Positions 1 to 8,014 of a stretch of DNA of 64,000 nt are shown piece by piece. Below the pieces are notes generated by a model. The model saw nothing but the letters and a program-made list of their open reading frames with translations. It was not told the origin of the DNA and ran no database searches. The DNA is taken from NCBI RefSeq assembly GCF_018380615.1, contig NZ_JAGYVZ010000012.1:1-64000 (forward strand), given 5' to 3'. Position 1 is the first letter of the stretch. Each line of letters opens with the position of its first letter. This DNA comes from Flavobacterium psychroterrae (GTDB lineage: Bacteria > Bacteroidota > Bacteroidia > Flavobacteriales > Flavobacteriaceae). The position numbers and the translations under genes are program-made.

Positions 1-297
1 AATATATAGACTATTATAATAATGATCGAATAAAACTTAATCTAAAAGGAATGAGCCCGATACAATATCGAGCTCATTATTATCAAATTTAATTATAAAT
101 TCGTCTAAACTTTTGGGTGCAGTCCAAGCTATCGGGTTTTCTTTTGTTTTAGCTTTTGAGTTTCAGGTCTCAGTTTCAGTTTCAAGTTTCAGTTTTGTAA
201 AATTTAGAAAACTCAGAACCTTAGCACCTTAGTATCTTAGCAGCTTAAGAAATCTAACTTTTCATTAAAAAAATGTTAGAATTTTAATTTTTTGTTT
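1..297. other. Upstream intergenic region, no gene seen
   Basis: No convincing coding frame. It holds the terminator-like hairpin at 50-78, a half copy of the CCCGATAGCTATCGGG palindrome (AGCTATCGGG at 127-136) and a low-complexity run of GTTTCA-like units around 165-197. Similar caGTTTTCAGT repeats occur at 35570-35610. Confidence 0.6.
50..78. terminator. Putative terminator of the gene left of the window
   Basis: AATGAGC (50-56) pairs with GCTCATT (72-78), and CGAT (58-61) pairs with ATCG (67-70) around ACAAT. An AT-rich tail follows rather than a clean T run, so this is a probable but imperfect terminator. Confidence 0.4.
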
Positions 298-324
298 TTG
301 AAATAAAAAAATAGTGTACTTTTG
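298..324 (+). promoter_or_regulatory. Bacteroidota promoter of the arginine operon
   Basis: TTG at 298-300 (or 292-294) lies 16 (or 22) nt before TACTTTTG at 317-324. This fits the Flavobacterium consensus TTG-N17-23-TAnnTTTG. The start site would fall near 329-332, about 320 nt before the first operon gene, which leaves a long leader. Confidence 0.6.
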
Positions 325-329
325 CACCG

Positions 330-495
330 ATGAATAAAATAAGTTTACATATAACTTCTTTGTCACGGACAAACTCACCTGTAACTTCTCCCGAAGTACG
401 GATACTATCTCTATAGTATTCACAGAGTTTTTCGCCGCGTATTTATTTATATTCATTTTTCATTTTGAAATCACAAAATTTGTCCATTGGACAAA
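330..495 (+). promoter_or_regulatory. Structured leader with candidate 28-codon leader peptide (330-416)
   Basis: An ATG at 330 sits almost on the expected transcription start, so it could be translated leaderless. It opens a 28-codon frame ending at TAG 414-416, rich in Ser, Thr, Leu and Val, with two Arg codons that are both CGG (rare in this AT-rich DNA). Three hairpins are visible: ACTTC-tccc-GAAGT (384-397), a perfect 7-bp stem ATACTAT-ctct-ATAGTAT (402-419) that overlaps the stop codon, and TTTGTCC-att-GGACAAA (479-495). An attenuator or leader-peptide control of arg expression is inferred from position and structure. I know no named RNA family for it. Confidence 0.35.
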
Positions 496-650
496 CATAT
501 CCTAAAAGTATATATTATTTATTCAATTTTCTAAATCAAGTTTTTGATTTTGAGAATATTACTTCTATTTTGTCTATTTTTATTGGATTGAATTCAGGAT
601 TTCAAACTAAACAATATGTTTTAATTTTTAACTCTAACTTCAACTATTGA

Positions 651-1292
651 ATGAAAATCTCTATTGTTGTTACTCAGGAAGAACACTTTAAATTCGCACA
701 GGAAATTTGCGATACTATAGAATCATCTGCTTTGCTAAGAGGTACGGGGATTGCTAAAAGAACTCCTGAATACATTCAGAAAAAAATGGCGAACGGTGAT
801 GCGATGATTGCTTTGGCAGATGGAAAATTTGCAGGTTTTTGTTATATCGAAAGTTGGCAGCACGGAAAATTCGTGGCACATTCCGGCTTAATTGTACATC
901 CGGATTATAGAAGTTTAGGTTTAGCCAAAAAAATCAAATCAAAAGTTTTTGATTATTCATTAAAAAGATATCCAGACGCTAAAATATTTGGAATTACAAC
1001 CGGTTTAGCTGTAATGAAAATCAACTCTGATTTAGGATATAAACCAGTTCCTTTCTCTGAACTTACAACAGATCCAAGTTTTTGGTCAGGCTGTAAAACC
1101 TGTACCAACTATGAAATCCTGAAAAGCAAAGAAAACAAAATGTGTCTTTGCACAGGAATGTTGTACGACCCGAAAGAAAAACAAAAAGATCCGCCAAGAC
1201 ATCCTTTTAACGAAGCTGTTTTGAAAAGATTGAAAAAAATTAAACAAGCTTTATTCTTAGGTAAAATATTGTCTTTTGGCTTTTTATCTTAA
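651..1292 (+). CDS. GNAT N-acetyltransferase, argA-like first gene of the arginine operon
   Basis: Protein of 213 residues with a GNAT fold. The acetyl-CoA loop region is seen around HPDYRSLGLAKKI (residues ~85-98). In Bacteroidota arg clusters a GNAT in this position is usually proposed to acylate glutamate, the first step of arginine synthesis; that role is inferred from context. The C-terminal third carries a cysteine cluster (CKTC near residue 145 and CLC near 163), an unusual C-x2-C...C-x-C arrangement that could bind metal. ATG 651 directly follows the stop codon of a short AT-rich frame. argG follows after 65 nt. Confidence 0.75.
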   Translation: MKISIVVTQEEHFKFAQEICDTIESSALLRGTGIAKRTPEYIQKKMANGDAMIALADGKFAGFCYIESWQHGKFVAHSGLIVHPDYRSLGLAKKIKSKVFDYSLKRYPDAKIFGITTGLAVMKINSDLGYKPVPFSELTTDPSFWSGCKTCTNYEILKSKENKMCLCTGMLYDPKEKQKDPPRHPFNEAVLKRLKKIKQALFLGKILSFGFLS

Positions 1293-1322
1293 GAATTAAA
1301 TCAAAAAAGAAATCTCAAACTT

Positions 1323-1343
1323 GCTGCATACGAAAGTATGAGC
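1323..1343 (+). other. Small GAAA-tetraloop hairpin between argA-like gene and argG
   Basis: CATAC (1327-1331), loop GAAA, GTATG (1336-1340), extended by GC pairs on both sides. It ends about 14 nt before the argG ATG and has no T run. It may be an mRNA processing or stability element; function unknown. Confidence 0.3.
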
Positions 1344-1357
1344 CTAAATTATAAAAA

Positions 1358-2551
1358 ATGAAAAAAGTTGTATTAGCTTATAGTGGAGGATTAGATACCT
1401 CGTATTGTTTGAAATATTTAAAAAATGAAAAAGGATACGAAGTTCACACCGTACTAGTAGATACAGGAGGATTTGATGCTGAAGAATTATCAGCAATTGA
1501 AAAAAGAGCCTACGAATTAGGAAGCGCGCAACACGCAAACCTAACCATCGTAGATAAATATTATGATAAAGCTATAAAATATTTGATATTCGGAAACGTA
1601 TTAAAAAACAATACCTATCCGTTATCAGTTAGTGCAGAGCGTGTTTTTCAAGCCATCGAAGCTATAAAATATGCTAAAAAAGTGGGAGCAAGCGCCATCG
1701 CACACGGAAGTACAGGTGCAGGAAATGATCAAATTCGTTTTGATTTGATTTTCCAGACTATCGCTCCTGAAATTGAAATCATTACTCCAATTAGAGATTT
1801 AAAATTATCAAGACAAGAAGAAGTAGATTATTTGGCTCAAAATGGAGTTCACTATTCTTGGGAAAAAGCACAATATTCGATCAATAAAGGACTTTGGGGA
1901 ACAAGCGTTGGAGGAAAAGAAACCTTGACTTCAAGCCAGCCATTACCAAGTGATGCTTATCCTTCGCAATTGCAAAAAGAAGGAGAAGAAAAAGTAAGAT
2001 TGCATTTTGAACAAGGTGAATTAGTTGGAATCAACGGTCAACTAGACAAACCTTCAAATAATATTGTTGCGCTTGAAAAATTAGCAAATGCTTACGCAAT
2101 TGGTAGAGATATTCATGTAGGAGATACAATTATCGGAATTAAAGGAAGAGTTGGTTTTGAAGCTGCTGCTCCGTTAATCATTATTAAAGCTCACCATTTA
2201 TTAGAGAAACATACGCTTGGTAAATGGCAACAATATTGGAAAGAACAATTAGGGAACTGGTACGGAATGTTATTTCATGAAGGTCAGTTTTTAGATCCGG
2301 TCATGAGAAATATCGAAACGTTTTTGCAAGACACACAAAAAACGGTAAATGGTGTTGTAACCGTTTCGCTAAAACCATATCATTTTTCGCTTGACGGAAT
2401 TGAGTCAGATAATGATTTGATGAACACTGGTTTTGGTCAATACGGAGAAATGAACAATGCATGGACTTCAGACGATGCAAAAGGATTTATTAAGATTTTA
2501 GGAAATGCCCAAAACATATTTTCATCCGTAAACCATTTAGATCACGAATAA
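1358..2551 (+). CDS. argG: Argininosuccinate synthase
   Basis: It condenses citrulline with aspartate using ATP to make argininosuccinate, in the cytosol. The protein is 397 residues, normal for the family. The N-terminal ATP-binding motif AYSGGLDTSYCL (residues ~7-18) is intact. Conserved blocks include AHGSTGAGNDQIRFD (~115-130) and the C-terminal GQYGEMNNAW-like segment. In this clade argG is second in the arg operon. The following lipoprotein starts 39 nt downstream. Confidence 0.95.
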   Translation: MKKVVLAYSGGLDTSYCLKYLKNEKGYEVHTVLVDTGGFDAEELSAIEKRAYELGSAQHANLTIVDKYYDKAIKYLIFGNVLKNNTYPLSVSAERVFQAIEAIKYAKKVGASAIAHGSTGAGNDQIRFDLIFQTIAPEIEIITPIRDLKLSRQEEVDYLAQNGVHYSWEKAQYSINKGLWGTSVGGKETLTSSQPLPSDAYPSQLQKEGEEKVRLHFEQGELVGINGQLDKPSNNIVALEKLANAYAIGRDIHVGDTIIGIKGRVGFEAAAPLIIIKAHHLLEKHTLGKWQQYWKEQLGNWYGMLFHEGQFLDPVMRNIETFLQDTQKTVNGVVTVSLKPYHFSLDGIESDNDLMNTGFGQYGEMNNAWTSDDAKGFIKILGNAQNIFSSVNHLDHE

Positions 2552-2590
2552 TTGTGTTGATTTTATTCAAAAAATAAAACTTTAATTTTT

Positions 2591-2983
2591 ATGAAAACAA
2601 AAGTATTTTTTTTACTTCCGGTGTTTCTAATGTTTTTTGGCTGTTCAAGTGATAATGATACACCAGAAAAAGAAACTTTAAAAGCTGTTACTTATGAAGT
2701 TTTATTATTTGAATTTACAGCTGACACAGGTAATAATTCATCTCGATTACATTATGAAATAAAATATAATAACCTAAATAATGTTGCTGTAAAAGGATCT
2801 TCTAAAATAACGATGAATTATGATGGCCTTATAATAAGTCCCATCAAAAGAGGTTTGCCAGATGAAATTGCGGCAAATTCTAGCTTTACAGAAAGTTATG
2901 ATGCTGAAGAACCTTTTAATCTAAATTTTGGAAAAATAAATACAGTAAAATTAGTATCTGTTGAATTTATTATTGCTGATTGA
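2591..2983 (+). CDS. Small predicted lipoprotein inside the arginine operon
   Basis: Protein of 130 residues, no family recognised. Residues 1-17 form a hydrophobic signal ending in the lipobox FFGC, followed by SSDNDTPEKE. That is the acidic tail typical of Bacteroidota lipoproteins exported to the outer-membrane surface. The remainder looks like a compact beta-rich domain (alternating polar/hydrophobic segments such as LHYEIKYNN and SKITMNYDG). It lies between argG and argC with 39- and 20-nt gaps, so it is probably co-transcribed. A role in arginine metabolism is not evident. Transfer into the operon or a cell-envelope side function are both possible. Confidence 0.7.
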   Translation: MKTKVFFLLPVFLMFFGCSSDNDTPEKETLKAVTYEVLLFEFTADTGNNSSRLHYEIKYNNLNNVAVKGSSKITMNYDGLIISPIKRGLPDEIAANSSFTESYDAEEPFNLNFGKINTVKLVSVEFIIAD

Positions 2984-3003
2984 TTAAATAAACAATAAAA
3001 ATT

Positions 3004-3981
3004 ATGATTAATGTCGGAATAATTGGTGGTTCAGGCTACACGGCCGGAGAACTTATCAGAATATTAATGTATCATCCCAATGTAAACATCGATTTTGTTT
3101 ACAGCACAACCAATTCGGGCAAACCGCTTTCCGTGGCGCATCACGATTTGATGGGAGATATCGAAATGAATTTTACTGATGTGGTAAATCCGAATGTAAA
3201 TGTTGTTTTTTTATGTTTGGGTCACGGAAAATCGATTTCATTTTTACACGAAAATCAATTTGCAAGTCATACAAAAATCATTGATTTAGGAAATGATTTC
3301 AGATTGAATAAAGACGCTCATTTTGAAGGAAAAGATTTTATATACGGCTTACCCGAATTGAATAAAGCCGAAATTAAAAAAGCAAATTACATTGCAAATC
3401 CAGGCTGTTTTGCTACCGCAATTCAATTGGCTTTGTTGCCATTAGCGAAACATGATTTGTTGAATAATGATGTTCATATTAATGCTACGACCGGAAGTAC
3501 CGGTGCAGGAGTTGGACTTTCAGAAACTTCACATTTTAGCTGGAGAAATAATAATATGTCGCATTATAAAGCTTTTGAACATCAGCATTTAGGAGAAATC
3601 GGTGAAAGCCTGGTTCAATTGCAAGAAGATTTTGAGAGTGAATTGCTTTTTATTCCTAATAGAGGAGATTTTCCAAGAGGGATTTTTGCAACTTTATATA
3701 CAATTTCAGACGAAAGCCTGGAACAAACCGTTGCAAAATACGAAGAGTTCTATAAAAATGAACCATTTGTAACCGTTACAACGACAAACATCAATATGAA
3801 ACAAGTCGTTCAAACCAACAAATGTATCATCAGTTTATTGAAAAAAGGAAACCGGATTTTAATCACTTCAATCATTGATAACTTAACCAAAGGAGCTTCA
3901 GGACAAGCGATTCAAAACATGAATTTAATGTTTGGATTAGAAGAAACCACCGGTTTACATTTGAAACCAAGCGGATTTTAA
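3004..3981 (+). CDS. argC: N-acetyl-gamma-glutamyl-phosphate reductase
   Basis: NADPH-dependent reduction of N-acyl-glutamyl phosphate to the semialdehyde. Protein of 325 residues. The Rossmann start VGIIGGSGYTAGELIRIL (residues 3-20) and the catalytic Cys in NPGCFATAIQ (~137) are present. The segment aligned with the usual His-containing motif reads FIPNRGDFPRGIF here, a variant I associate with Bacteroidota ArgC, so loss of function is not implied. If the pathway uses succinylated intermediates (see argF'), the substrate would be N-succinyl rather than N-acetyl. Confidence 0.93.
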   Translation: MINVGIIGGSGYTAGELIRILMYHPNVNIDFVYSTTNSGKPLSVAHHDLMGDIEMNFTDVVNPNVNVVFLCLGHGKSISFLHENQFASHTKIIDLGNDFRLNKDAHFEGKDFIYGLPELNKAEIKKANYIANPGCFATAIQLALLPLAKHDLLNNDVHINATTGSTGAGVGLSETSHFSWRNNNMSHYKAFEHQHLGEIGESLVQLQEDFESELLFIPNRGDFPRGIFATLYTISDESLEQTVAKYEEFYKNEPFVTVTTTNINMKQVVQTNKCIISLLKKGNRILITSIIDNLTKGASGQAIQNMNLMFGLEETTGLHLKPSGF

Positions 3982-4060
3982 ATTGTTGTCAAAACGGTTA
4001 ATCGTTTATTCGGTTAATCGATTAAACAAAAGAACGGTTAAACAATTAAACTAAGAAAAA

Positions 4061-5200
4061 ATGAATTTATTTAACGTATACCCACTTTATGATATTACAC
4101 CTGTAAAAGCATTAGACTGCACTATTACAGACATTAACGGAGTGGAATATTTAGACTTATATAGCGGACATGGTGTAATTTCGATTGGCCATACGCAACC
4201 TGATTACGTGACGAAATTGAAAAATCAATTGGATCATTTAGGATTTTATTCAAATGCGATTCAGAATCCTTTACAGGTAGAATTGGCTCAGAAATTAGGA
4301 AAACTTTCAGGATTAGAAGATTACGAATTGTTTTTATGCAGTTCTGGTGCTGAAGCAAATGAAAATGCATTAAAACTAGCTTCTTTTCATAACGGAAAAT
4401 CGAGAGTTGTAGCTTTTCATAATTCTTTCCACGGAAGAACTTCTGCAGCCGTTGCCGTTACAGATAATAAAAAAATCGTAGCACCAATTAATGCTCAGCA
4501 AGTAGTTACATTTTTACCGCTGAACCAAATCGAATTAGTAGAAGCTGAATTGGCTAAAGGAGATGTTTCTGCAGTAATTATCGAAGGAATTCAAGGAGTT
4601 GGAGGTTTAGATGAAGGAACAACAGAATTTTTTCAGGCATTGGAAAAAGCATGCAAAAAACACGATGTGGTTTTGATTTTAGACGAAGTACAATCAGGAT
4701 ATGGAAGAAGCGGGAAATTTTTTGCTTTCCAACATCACGGAATCAACGCTGATATTATTTCGGTTGCAAAAGGAATGGGGAATGGATTTCCGGTTGGAGC
4801 CATTTTAATTTCGCCAAAATTTGAAGCAAGTTTCGGATTATTAGGAACCACTTTCGGCGGAAGCCATTTATCTTGTGCAGCAGGAATTGCAGTTTTGGAT
4901 GTAATCGAAAAATTGAAATTACAGGATAATGTAAACGAAGTTTCGGCTTATTTTTCAGAACAAATCAAACAAGTTCCGGGAATAAAACAAGTAAAAGGAA
5001 AAGGTTTAATGCTTGGGATTGAATTTGATTTTGATGTTGCAGCTTTAAGAAAAAAACTAATCATCGAAAAACACATTTTTACAGGAAGCGCCAACAATAA
5101 AAATCTATTAAGAATTTTGCCGCCACTAACAGTAAAAAAATCAGACATAGATACTTTTATTGTAGCTTTAAAAGAAAGTTTAGAAGAGCTTAAAAATTAA
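4061..5200 (+). CDS. argD: Acetylornithine/succinylornithine aminotransferase family protein
   Basis: Class III PLP-dependent aminotransferase of 379 residues that converts N-acyl-glutamate semialdehyde to N-acyl-ornithine. Visible motifs are CSSGAEANENALKLA (phosphate/PLP binding, ~90-104), the Asp in ILDEVQSGYGRSGKFFAF (~205-225) and the Schiff-base Lys in SVAKGMGNGFPVGA (~235). The gap from argC (4000-4050) contains imperfect GGTTAATCG inverted repeats; the gap to proA contains a perfect 15-bp inverted repeat. Confidence 0.93.
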   Translation: MNLFNVYPLYDITPVKALDCTITDINGVEYLDLYSGHGVISIGHTQPDYVTKLKNQLDHLGFYSNAIQNPLQVELAQKLGKLSGLEDYELFLCSSGAEANENALKLASFHNGKSRVVAFHNSFHGRTSAAVAVTDNKKIVAPINAQQVVTFLPLNQIELVEAELAKGDVSAVIIEGIQGVGGLDEGTTEFFQALEKACKKHDVVLILDEVQSGYGRSGKFFAFQHHGINADIISVAKGMGNGFPVGAILISPKFEASFGLLGTTFGGSHLSCAAGIAVLDVIEKLKLQDNVNEVSAYFSEQIKQVPGIKQVKGKGLMLGIEFDFDVAALRKKLIIEKHIFTGSANNKNLLRILPPLTVKKSDIDTFIVALKESLEELKN

Positions 5201-5214
5201 GTTTATCTGTAACT

Positions 5215-5254
5215 GTTAATTCGTTTAATTGGCTAATCGATTAAACGAATTAAC
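5215..5254. repeat. Perfect 15-bp inverted repeat between argD and proA
   Basis: GTTAATTCGTTTAAT (5215-5229) and ATTAAACGAATTAAC (5240-5254) are separated by 10 nt. No T run follows and the operon continues, so it is probably a stability or processing hairpin rather than a terminator. Confidence 0.6.
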
Positions 5255-5277
5255 GATTAACCAATTAAACCAAAAAA

Positions 5278-6471
5278 ATGAATCCATTATCAATTGAAAA
5301 ACGCAATCTGGTTTTGCAGTCTATGGCAAAGCTGGTGGAGCAGGAGCGGAGTCAAATAATTCTCACCAATCAGGAAGATTTACTCGCTTACGATGGTTCA
5401 GATTTAGCGATGGAAGAACGCTTAAAAGTAGATGATAAAAAAGTCGACGAGATGATTTTATCTTTGAACCAACTAGCTTCGCAAGAAGATCCGGTTGGAG
5501 TAGAGCGTTTTCATTTTGTTCATGATAATGGAATTAAAGTAATTAATAAAACAGCCGCATTTGGAACGATATTAATTATATACGAATCTCGCCCCGACGT
5601 TACAATTGAAGCGGGAGGAATTGCCTTTAAATCCGGAAATAAAATTTTATTAAAAGGAGGAAAAGAAGCCTTAAAATCAAATTTGAAAATTGTTGATTTA
5701 TGGCATAAAGCTTTACAAGAAAACGGAGTTTCAAAAGATTGGGTGGAATATTTGAATTATAATCGCTCAGAAACTCAGGCTTTTTTAGAAAAACCGACTC
5801 AAAAAGTAGATTTGATCGTTCCCAGAGGAGGAGAAAAATTAATTGAGTTCGTCAAGCAGCACGCGACTTGCCCAGTGATTGTAAGCGGACGCGGAAATAA
5901 TTTTGTGTACGTTCATAAAGATGCAGATACGGATTTAGCTTTAAAAGTAATTTTGAATGCCAAAACCTCTAAAATCTCAGCTTGTAACGCCGTTGATAAA
6001 GTTTTAATAGATTCTAAGTTGCCCAATTTTGAAGGTTTTACTGCGATTTTGATCGAAGAATTAAAAGAGAATAAAGTTGAAGTAATCGTTGATAAATCTT
6101 TAGAGAATTTTGAAGATACAGAAACCCTTCAGAACGAAGATATTTGGTACGAAGAATTTCTTGATTATAAAATTGTAATCGGAACCATTGATTCTGAAGA
6201 ACATGCAATCGACAAAATCAATAAATATTGCGGCGGACATTCTGCGGTAATTATCACAAGAGACGATAAAGTAGCACAGGAATTTATGGATGCCGTTGAT
6301 ACCGCAGCCGTTTATCAAAATGCCTCAACACGTTTTACAGATGGCGGACAATTTGGTCTTGGTGGAGAATTAGCGATAAGCACAGATAAATTACATCAAA
6401 GAGGACCAATTGGTTTACAACATCTTGTAACAAACAAATGGTACGTTTACGGAGAAGGGCAAATTCGATAA
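5278..6471 (+). CDS. proA: Glutamate-5-semialdehyde dehydrogenase (gamma-glutamyl phosphate reductase)
   Basis: NADPH-dependent reduction of glutamyl-5-phosphate in proline synthesis. Protein of 397 residues. Motifs: IIYESRPDVTIEAGGIAFKSGN (~102-123), catalytic Cys in SKISACNAVDKVL (~230-245), and the C-terminal GQFGLGGELAISTDKLHQRGP block. ATG 5278 gives the expected N terminus. Pairing with proB inside an arginine operon is typical of Flavobacteriia, where arginine and proline share glutamate as precursor. Confidence 0.93.
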   Translation: MNPLSIEKRNLVLQSMAKLVEQERSQIILTNQEDLLAYDGSDLAMEERLKVDDKKVDEMILSLNQLASQEDPVGVERFHFVHDNGIKVINKTAAFGTILIIYESRPDVTIEAGGIAFKSGNKILLKGGKEALKSNLKIVDLWHKALQENGVSKDWVEYLNYNRSETQAFLEKPTQKVDLIVPRGGEKLIEFVKQHATCPVIVSGRGNNFVYVHKDADTDLALKVILNAKTSKISACNAVDKVLIDSKLPNFEGFTAILIEELKENKVEVIVDKSLENFEDTETLQNEDIWYEEFLDYKIVIGTIDSEEHAIDKINKYCGGHSAVIITRDDKVAQEFMDAVDTAAVYQNASTRFTDGGQFGLGGELAISTDKLHQRGPIGLQHLVTNKWYVYGEGQIR

Positions 6472-6474
6472 TTA

Positions 6475-6520
6475 GACTTTCTTAGATTGTTAGACTTCTT
6501 AGATTTTTAGATTTTAGAAT
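6475..6520. repeat. Copy 1 of a dispersed TTAGACTTCTTAGA repeat (inverted relative to 11281)
   Basis: Low-complexity TTAGA-rich stretch in the 194-nt proA-proB gap. Its reverse complement matches 11281-11331 over about 25 nt (core AAGAAGTCTAACAATCTAA). The gap also holds the small hairpin GCGGT/ACCGC at 6634-6650. Confidence 0.5.
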
Positions 6521-6665
6521 GCTGACTAACGATTTTTTGATTTCAGATTATTAGAATTGAATTTATTAAAGATAAAGCTTTGCGAACTTTGTCTTTATAA
6601 GCGTCTACAACATAAAAAAACCTTGCGTACTTTGCGGTAAAAAAAACCGCAGTTAAAACAATAAC

Positions 6666-7427
6666 ATGAGCAAAAAACGGATTTTATTAAAAATAGGAAG
6701 TAATACCTTAACCAAAGAAACGAACCATATTTCGCGGGGAAAGATTGAAGATATTGGTATGCAAATTGCCGCTCTCAACAAAGATTACGAATTTGTAATC
6801 GTAAGTTCAGGAGCAATAGCAGCCGCCAAACAATTTGTAAAACTAGAAAGTAACGGAAAAGAAATTGCGTTAAAACAAGCATTAGCCTCAATTGGACAAC
6901 CTCATTTAATGCGGATTTTCCATGAAAATTTCAGCGATTTAGGATTATTGACATCGCAATGTTTATTGTCATATTCAGATTTTGAAAAAGACCAATCGAA
7001 AGTAAATATTGTCAATACGATTAATGTTTTGGTCGAGAACAATTATATTCCGATTATAAATGAAAATGATACCGTTGCCACTGATGAGATTCGGTTTGGA
7101 GATAATGATAAATTAGCGGCTTTAACAGCAGTGCTGCTAAATGTTGATATTCTGATTATTGCAACAAATACAAACGGAATTTACACGAAAGATTCTATTC
7201 ACGATGAATATCCAGAAACCATTCAATTAGTAAACGATCTAAAAGTATTAGAAAAAGAGATCGGAGAATCAAAATCATCACATGGAACAGGCGGAATGCA
7301 GTCGAAAATTGAAGCAGCCGGAATTGCAAAAGCAGCCAACATCGAAACCTGGATCGTCAACGGATTAAATGATAATTTTATTTTAAAAGCATTGCAAAAC
7401 GAAATTGCGTTTACAAAAATAGTCTGA
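6666..7427 (+). CDS. proB: Glutamate 5-kinase, short form without PUA domain
   Basis: Phosphorylates glutamate at the gamma carboxyl, the first step of proline synthesis. Amino-acid kinase fold: KIGSNTLT at residues ~9-16, SSGAIAAAK (~48-56), NENDTVATDEIRFGDNDKLAA (~136-156), GTGGMQSKIEAA (~206-217). The protein is 253 residues; the longer (~370) family members carry a C-terminal PUA domain that is absent here. ATG 6666 follows 194 nt of repeat-rich spacer after proA. Confidence 0.92.
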   Translation: MSKKRILLKIGSNTLTKETNHISRGKIEDIGMQIAALNKDYEFVIVSSGAIAAAKQFVKLESNGKEIALKQALASIGQPHLMRIFHENFSDLGLLTSQCLLSYSDFEKDQSKVNIVNTINVLVENNYIPIINENDTVATDEIRFGDNDKLAALTAVLLNVDILIIATNTNGIYTKDSIHDEYPETIQLVNDLKVLEKEIGESKSSHGTGGMQSKIEAAGIAKAANIETWIVNGLNDNFILKALQNEIAFTKIV

Positions 7428-7431
7428 TTAT

Positions 7432-7484
7432 AACGCAGATGACACGGATTCGCTAAAGCGAAGACGCGGATAAAAACGGATTTT
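7432..7484 (+). repeat. Left inverted repeat of the GxxExxY cassette
   Basis: Begins 4 nt after proB ends. Matches the reverse complement of 7931-7983 at roughly 75% over ~53 nt, with shared blocks such as GATAAAAAC and GATT-GCT. Together the two arms bracket the GxxExxY gene. Confidence 0.6.
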
Positions 7485-7531
7485 ATATTATTCTTAATTA
7501 ATATGTAGTATATTTCATTCAAATTAAAATT

Positions 7532-7921
7532 ATGGAATTGTTACATCAAGAGTTAACCGATGTTATTATTAAAACTTTTTATGAGGTTTATAATGAATTA
7601 GGATATGGATTTTTAGAAAGAGTTTATTTAAACTCATTATACTTGGAATTAAAAAGTAAAGGTTTAAATGTTGAAGCACAAAGAAAAATAGAAGTTTATT
7701 ATAAAGGAATCGAAGTTGGAGAATATTATGCAGATTTAATTGTTGAAAATTCAGTTATTCTTGAATTAAAAGCGGCTGATAGTATTGCACCAGCTTTCGA
7801 AAATCAAATATTAAATTATTTAAGAGGAACAAATTGCGAGGTCGGTTTACTCCTGAATTTTGGAAAGAAACCAGAATTCAAACGGAAAGTTTTCGAAAAT
7901 AGCAGAAAAATAAGAAAATAG
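7532..7921 (+). CDS. GxxExxY protein
   Basis: Protein of 129 residues in the GxxExxY family (signature GYGFLERVY at ~26-34). The middle segment YYADLIVENSVILELKAADSIAPAFENQILNYLR resembles PD-(D/E)xK nuclease-like cores (D..., ExK), but biochemical function is unknown. It sits between proB and argF', where the neighbours have no obvious need for it, and is bracketed by ~53-nt imperfect inverted repeats. This suggests an inserted cassette. Family members are often found scattered singly in Bacteroidota genomes. Confidence 0.85.
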   Translation: MELLHQELTDVIIKTFYEVYNELGYGFLERVYLNSLYLELKSKGLNVEAQRKIEVYYKGIEVGEYYADLIVENSVILELKAADSIAPAFENQILNYLRGTNCEVGLLLNFGKKPEFKRKVFENSRKIRK

Positions 7922-7930
7922 AAAAAAATA

Positions 7931-7983
7931 AAAATCAGTTTTTATCTGCGTTTTTGCAAAGCAAATCAGTATAATCAGCGTCT
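7931..7983 (-). repeat. Right inverted repeat of the GxxExxY cassette
   Basis: Partner of 7432-7484 in opposite orientation. It contains TTTTTATCTGCG and AATCAGTATAATCAGCG. It begins 9 nt after the GxxExxY stop and ends 32 nt before argF'. Confidence 0.6.
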
Positions 7984-8014
7984 AAACCACGCACCAATAT
8001 AAAAAGAAAAAACA

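Noticed and set aside
265..456. Minus-strand frame over the arg leader
   Set aside because: Lies antisense to the promoter and hairpins; composition is random.
465..650. 61-residue frame directly before the argA-like gene
   Set aside because: AT-rich, Phe/Ile/Asn composition without family likeness, and it starts inside the leader hairpin region. More likely untranslated leader.
7431..7990. Transposase-driven insertion sequence at the GxxExxY locus
   Set aside because: No transposase is encoded and no clear target duplication was seen at the outer edges; kept only as a possible cassette.
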